DNA of 64,000 bases, taken from the NCBI RefSeq assembly GCF_027286305.1, contig NZ_CP114599.1:3629001-3693000 (forward strand), read 5' to 3'. This stretch comes from Phenylobacterium sp. NIBR 498073 (GTDB lineage Bacteria > Pseudomonadota > Alphaproteobacteria > Caulobacterales > Caulobacteraceae). Below the pieces are notes generated by a model. The model was not told the DNA's origin and searched no databases. It saw only the letters and a list, made by a program, of their open reading frames with translations. Positions 60,797 through 64,000 of this stretch are shown here, piece after piece. The translations under genes and the position numbers were made by a program. Position 1 is the first letter of the stretch; the number at the start of each line of letters is the position of its first letter.

Positions 60797-61862
60797 GGCC
60801 CGCCGCGACAATCCCGCTCCGCCTTCCACCCGTGTGCCCGATCCGGCGCACCACCGCAAACCCCGACGCGCGGCGCTCTACATTCCGTTCATCCTCGCCG
60901 GCGCGGCCGCGCTCGCCTGGAGCGGCGCCTGGGTCTATGCGCGCGGCGAGGCGGCCAAGCGCCTGGAGGCCGGCGCCGAGCAATTGCGCAAGGCCGGCTA
61001 CGACGTCGCCTGGAGCAACCAGCGGATCTACGGCTACCCGTTCCGGCTCAATATCCAGCTCGACGACGCCAAGGTCCGCGAGCCGTCCGGCTGGGCGCTG
61101 GCCGCCCCCAAGCTCGAGGCCCAGGCCTTCATGCACGGCCTGTCGTCCTGGGTGCTGGCCGCGCCCCAGGGCCTGACCTTCACCCGCCCGGTCGGCGGCC
61201 CGGTCGAGGTCAAGGGCGAGGTGATCCACGCCAGCCTCGCTGGCCTCGACCAGCCGCTGCCGCGCTTTTCGTTCGAGGGAACCAAGCTCGCCTTCACGCC
61301 GACGCCCGGCGCCCAGCCGTTCGCGCTGTCGGCCGCCGACAAGGTCGAGTTCCACTTCCGCCCCGGCCCGGACGACCAGGCCGCGGTGTTCTTCAAGGTC
61401 GACGCCGGCAAGGCCCGGCTCTCGGGCCTGTTCGCCCACATCGCCGGCGACAAGCCGATCTCGATTTCCTGGGATTCGCTGCTCTCCAAGATCAGCGCCT
61501 TCAAGGGCGCGAACTGGCCCGAAGCGGTCCGCGCCTGGACCACGGCGGGCGGCCGCATGACCGTGCGCCAGGCCGGGATCACCGCGGGCGAGGCGGTGAT
61601 CGGCGCCCAGTCCGGCGTGCTCAGCGTCGGCTATGACGGCCGCCTGAACGGCTCGCTCGACGTCACCCTGCGCGAGGCGCCCAAGGCGCTCGGCGCCATG
61701 GCCGAGAACGGGGTCATTCGCCCGGAGGCCGCCATGGCCGCCTCGGCGGTCGCCGCCGCCCGCCAGGGCAACGACGACGTCGCCCGCGCCAACGTCACCT
61801 TCCAGGCCGGCCAGACCACCCTCGGTCCGGTCGCCATCGGCCCGGCGCCGAAGGTGTACTGA
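60795..61862 (+). CDS. DUF2125 domain membrane protein
   Basis: A 355-residue protein with a basic N terminus (HHRKPRRAALYIPF) and one membrane segment (about residues 28-48), then a large extracytoplasmic DUF2125 domain. Family marks are VAWSNQRIYGYPFRLNI near the start and repeated beta-rich segments such as LPRFSFEGTKLAF. Proteins of this family are alphaproteobacterial and of unknown function, with an AsmA-like look. The start ATG 60795 overlaps the divergent ChaC-like start. Confidence 0.85.
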   Translation: MARRDNPAPPSTRVPDPAHHRKPRRAALYIPFILAGAAALAWSGAWVYARGEAAKRLEAGAEQLRKAGYDVAWSNQRIYGYPFRLNIQLDDAKVREPSGWALAAPKLEAQAFMHGLSSWVLAAPQGLTFTRPVGGPVEVKGEVIHASLAGLDQPLPRFSFEGTKLAFTPTPGAQPFALSAADKVEFHFRPGPDDQAAVFFKVDAGKARLSGLFAHIAGDKPISISWDSLLSKISAFKGANWPEAVRAWTTAGGRMTVRQAGITAGEAVIGAQSGVLSVGYDGRLNGSLDVTLREAPKALGAMAENGVIRPEAAMAASAVAAARQGNDDVARANVTFQAGQTTLGPVAIGPAPKVY

Positions 61863-61883
61863 CGCCTACCGAATCCCATCGCG

Positions 61884-62018
61884 TGTCATCCCGGTTTGCG
61901 CAGCAAGACCGGGACCCATGAACACCGGATGGATCAGAACTCGGCTCGGCCGGGGCCCCATCACCCCTTCCTGCGCGAATGGGTCCCGGACAAGCCCTGC
62001 GGGCTTTCCGGGATGACA
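61884..62018. repeat. Nested inverted-repeat intergenic element
   Basis: Outer arms TGTCATCCCGG (61884-61894) and CCGGGATGACA (62008-62018) enclose inner arms CCGGGACCCAT (61909-61919) and ATGGGTCCCGG (61979-61989), all 11 bp and perfect. The element fills the gap between convergent genes. The TGTCATCCCGG end is a familiar sequence in intergenic repeats of alphaproteobacteria. It can fold into a long hairpin. Confidence 0.8.
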
Positions 62019-62038
62019 GCAGGTGCGCTGGCGAACGC

Positions 62039-62616
62039 CTACCCCGCCAGCTCCGCCGCGCACATCTCCCGGAACTGCGCCAGGCTCTCGGCCCGCTCGG
62101 GATGCAGCGCCCCCAGCACCTCGATCGTGAAGGTGACCGGCGCCGAGCCCGCCGCCGTCACCAGCGTGCCGTCGCGCACCGCCGCGGGCGTGTCGACATA
62201 GAGGTCCCAGGCGCGATAGCCCGGCGTGTAGTGGCGCATGAAGTCGAGGGCGTTCGAGGTATGCCGCCGGCTGTCCAGCAGGCCGGCCCGCGCCGCCGCC
62301 ACCGTCCCGGCGCAGATCGCCCCCACCACCTTGCCGGCCGCGTCGGCGGCCTGCAGCACCGAGGCGATGTCGGGCGCGTCGTCGCCGGTCCAGCCGTCCG
62401 AGCCGATCACCACCAGCGCGTCATAGGCCTCGGGCTGCAGGTTCTCGATGGCCGCGCCCGGATCGATGGTCATGCCGCCCATCGAGGTGACCGGCCGCCC
62501 CCCGGCGTATGGAACGAGGTCGCCCCGTCGAAATAGGTTCGCGCCGCGGCGCTCAGCTGCGCGTGCTCCCAGTCGGCGAAGTTGTCGATGACGATGAAGG
62601 CGATGTGCTTGCCCAT
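62039..62616 (-). pseudogene. DJ-1/PfpI family protein, broken by a one-base deletion
   Basis: Reading from ATG 62616 gives MGKHIAFIVIDNFADWEHAQ and on to TSFHTPGG, a normal DJ-1/PfpI N terminus, but the frame then ends early. From the next frame onward, GRPVTSMGGMTIDPGAAI continues to the end, including the nucleophile elbow VGAICAGTVAAARAGLL. The join falls in a G6 run (C6 at 62498-62503 on the plus strand). A seventh G would restore a continuous 192-residue protein. Length 578 nt plus one is a multiple of three. Either the gene is inactivated, or the run was misread. The family includes glyoxalase III and stress-related hydrolases. Confidence 0.85.
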
Positions 62617-62688
62617 GGCGATACTCCAGACGCGCGATGACGAAACGCATCATCGCCGCTTCCGGCGCCAGAACCTGTCAGCAGGATG

Positions 62689-63936
62689 TCAGCCCATCGG
62701 CCGATCGATCGAGGTCGGCGGCGTCGAAAACCAGCGCGCCCCCTGCTCGGTCATATAGAGGCAGTCCTCCAGCCGCACCCCGAACCGGCCGGGCAGATAG
62801 AGTCCCGGCTCGTTGGACAGGCACATGCCCGGCGCCAGCCTCGTCGCCTCGCCGCGAACGAAGTTGATCGGCTCGTGGCCGTCCAGGCCGATGCCATGCC
62901 CGGTCCGGTGCGACAGCCCCGGCAGGCCGTAGTCCGGTCCATAGCCCAGGCTCTCGTAGTGGCGCCGCACCGCATCGTCGACGGCGCCGGCGGCGACGCC
63001 GACCTGGGCGGTCTCGAAGGCGATCTGCTGGCCGCGCGCCACCTCGCTCCAGACCTTGCGCTGGGCGCCGGTCGGCTCGCCGAACACGAAGGTCCGCGAG
63101 ATGTCGGATTGATAGCCCTCGACCGTGCAGCCGCAGTCCATCAGCACGATCTCGCCCTCGCGCACGACCTGCGGCTTCTCCGAGCCATGCGGCAGGGCCG
63201 CGCCCTCGCCGACCAGCACCATCGCGAACTCCGGCGTCCCGCCCAGCGCGCGGGTGGCCTTGTTCATGATCGCCCCGACCTCGGCCTGGGTCATGCCGCG
63301 TTCGACCTTGCCGTGGGTGTAGCGGTAGGCCGCGACCGTCACGTCGGCGGCCAGCTGCATCAGCGCCAGCTCGGCGGGCGACTTGATCATCCGGCAGCCG
63401 CGCACGACGTCGGCGCCGGAAACGAAGGTCGCATCGGGCAGCCGCCGCGCCAGGCCGTCATGGACGAAGAAGCGGACCGTCTCCTCGACCCCGATCCTGC
63501 CGGCCGCCAGCTTGCGGGCCTTCAGCCAGTCGGCGACGACCAGGGCCGGATCCTCATCCTCCTGCCAGACCCGCACCTGCGCCGGGACCGCCAGGGTCTC
63601 GCGCACCGACGGCTCCTCGAAGTGCGGCGTGACGATCAGCGTCTCGCCCTCGACCGGGATGATCGCGGCGGTCACCCGCTCGCTGCGCCACCAGCGCACG
63701 CCGGTGAAATAGGTCAGCGAGGAACCGGCCTCGACCACCAGCGCCGACAGCCCCTGCGCCTTCATCAGCCGCTGGGCCTTGGCCATCCGCGCCAGGCGTT
63801 CCTGCGGCGAGATCGGGGCCGCCCCGCCGGTGATCTTCGCCAGCCCATCGACCTGCGCCGCCGCAGCGCCGCCGAGGCTCAGCGCCAGCCCGGCGCCCGC
63901 CGCCCCGGCCAGGAAGTTCCGTCGATCCAGACCCAT
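62689..63936 (-). CDS. Tat-exported M24 family (Xaa-Pro type) metallopeptidase
   Basis: A 415-residue exported peptidase with a Tat signal (LDRRNFLAGAAGAGLALSLGG). The N-terminal creatinase-like domain is followed by the pita-bread domain with metal ligands in MDCGCTVEGYQSDISRT (two Asp), HRTGHGIGLDGHE (His), NEPGLYLPG (Glu) and RLEDCLYMTEQG (Glu). Such enzymes remove N-terminal residues before proline. ATG 63936 is chosen because AAGGGGGG is 6 nt upstream; ATG 63942 would be too close to it. The gene is the last complete one in the window. Confidence 0.92.
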   Translation of the reverse strand: MGLDRRNFLAGAAGAGLALSLGGAAAAQVDGLAKITGGAAPISPQERLARMAKAQRLMKAQGLSALVVEAGSSLTYFTGVRWWRSERVTAAIIPVEGETLIVTPHFEEPSVRETLAVPAQVRVWQEDEDPALVVADWLKARKLAAGRIGVEETVRFFVHDGLARRLPDATFVSGADVVRGCRMIKSPAELALMQLAADVTVAAYRYTHGKVERGMTQAEVGAIMNKATRALGGTPEFAMVLVGEGAALPHGSEKPQVVREGEIVLMDCGCTVEGYQSDISRTFVFGEPTGAQRKVWSEVARGQQIAFETAQVGVAAGAVDDAVRRHYESLGYGPDYGLPGLSHRTGHGIGLDGHEPINFVRGEATRLAPGMCLSNEPGLYLPGRFGVRLEDCLYMTEQGARWFSTPPTSIDRPMG

Positions 63937-64000
63937 GCCCATCCCCCCTTTGGGCGAGGCGCCCGTCACCCCGCTCGCCTATCTGAGCCGAGCCGCCGGC

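Noticed and set aside
1-64000. CRISPR array, rRNA operon or transposase
   Set aside because: No regularly spaced repeats, no rRNA-like sequence and no transposase-like protein were seen.

Overview
The window is one contiguous piece of a GC-rich alphaproteobacterial chromosome, most probably from the Caulobacteraceae (Caulobacter or Phenylobacterium type). The basis is an inference from gene content and style: a CdnL/CarD regulator, a Suv3-type RNA helicase, an HWE histidine kinase, a lipoprotein between argH and lysA, a zinc-ribbon/DUF3426 gene facing ftsEX, and very tight gene packing with 4-nt start/stop overlaps. There is no rRNA, CRISPR array, recognisable transposase or plasmid origin. 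One tRNA gene (tRNA-Arg, anticodon CCT) is present.

Layout. 1-4.0 kb: an ABC-2 exporter (ATPase cut by the window edge, plus permease) and a Tat-exported DUF885 protein. 4.0-8.8 kb: a ParDE-type toxin-antitoxin pair behind a near-perfect palindrome, then an RNA-centred run (Suv3 helicase, S4 protein, RsuA/RluF-type pseudouridine synthase) and a DUF805 membrane protein. 8.8-17.1 kb: penicillin-acylase family hydrolase, FdxA ferredoxin, CarD, alpha/beta hydrolase, CAP-domain protein, an HWE kinase with a single-domain response regulator, and DctA. 17.16-18.85 kb: tRNA-Arg followed by a lower-GC accessory segment with an orphan lipoprotein and the decayed C-terminal end of what looks like an RTX/hemolysin-type protein. 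18.86-24.4 kb: glyoxylate shunt module (malate synthase G, ScfR-type regulator, isocitrate lyase).

24.5-41.9 kb is a surface-glycan locus: polysaccharide deacetylase, methyltransferase, Wzm/Wzt exporter with a C-terminal carbohydrate-binding domain on Wzt, six family-2 glycosyltransferases, one family-4 glycosyltransferase, two NAD-dependent epimerase/dehydratases, GalE, a Gfo/Idh/MocA oxidoreductase that seems to start with CTG, and a TPR-methyltransferase fusion. It is split by an 867-nt AT-rich gap (35566-36432) that separates two divergent transcription units. Together these genes would make activated sugars, assemble a polysaccharide in the cytoplasm and export it by the ABC-dependent route.

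42-49 kb: DUF1254/DUF1214 protein, an unknown 149-aa gene with a 38-aa membrane protein, then a three-gene signalling operon (OmpR-type regulator, LysM-FecR secreted protein, CHASE2-PAS histidine kinase) with an inverted repeat in its promoter region. 49.5-54 kb: XRE regulator, cold-shock protein, TlpA-type thioredoxin, argH, small lipoprotein, lysA. 54-64 kb: hybrid histidine kinase, a phosphoribosyltransferase, zinc-ribbon protein, ftsE-ftsX followed by DUF218 and PlsC genes, ChaC-type cyclotransferase, DUF2125 protein, a DJ-1/PfpI gene broken by a one-base deletion in a C6/G6 run, and a Tat-exported M24 peptidase.

The most unusual observations are the apparent CTG start inside a translationally coupled glycan operon, two divergent gene pairs whose start codons abut or overlap, the palindromes placed exactly at stop codons of convergent genes, the LysM-FecR/CHASE2 operon, and the accessory segment beside tRNA-Arg. 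I did not find a clear, wholly new multi-gene system. The LysM-FecR/CHASE2 signalling operon with its small divergent membrane protein is the best candidate for one.
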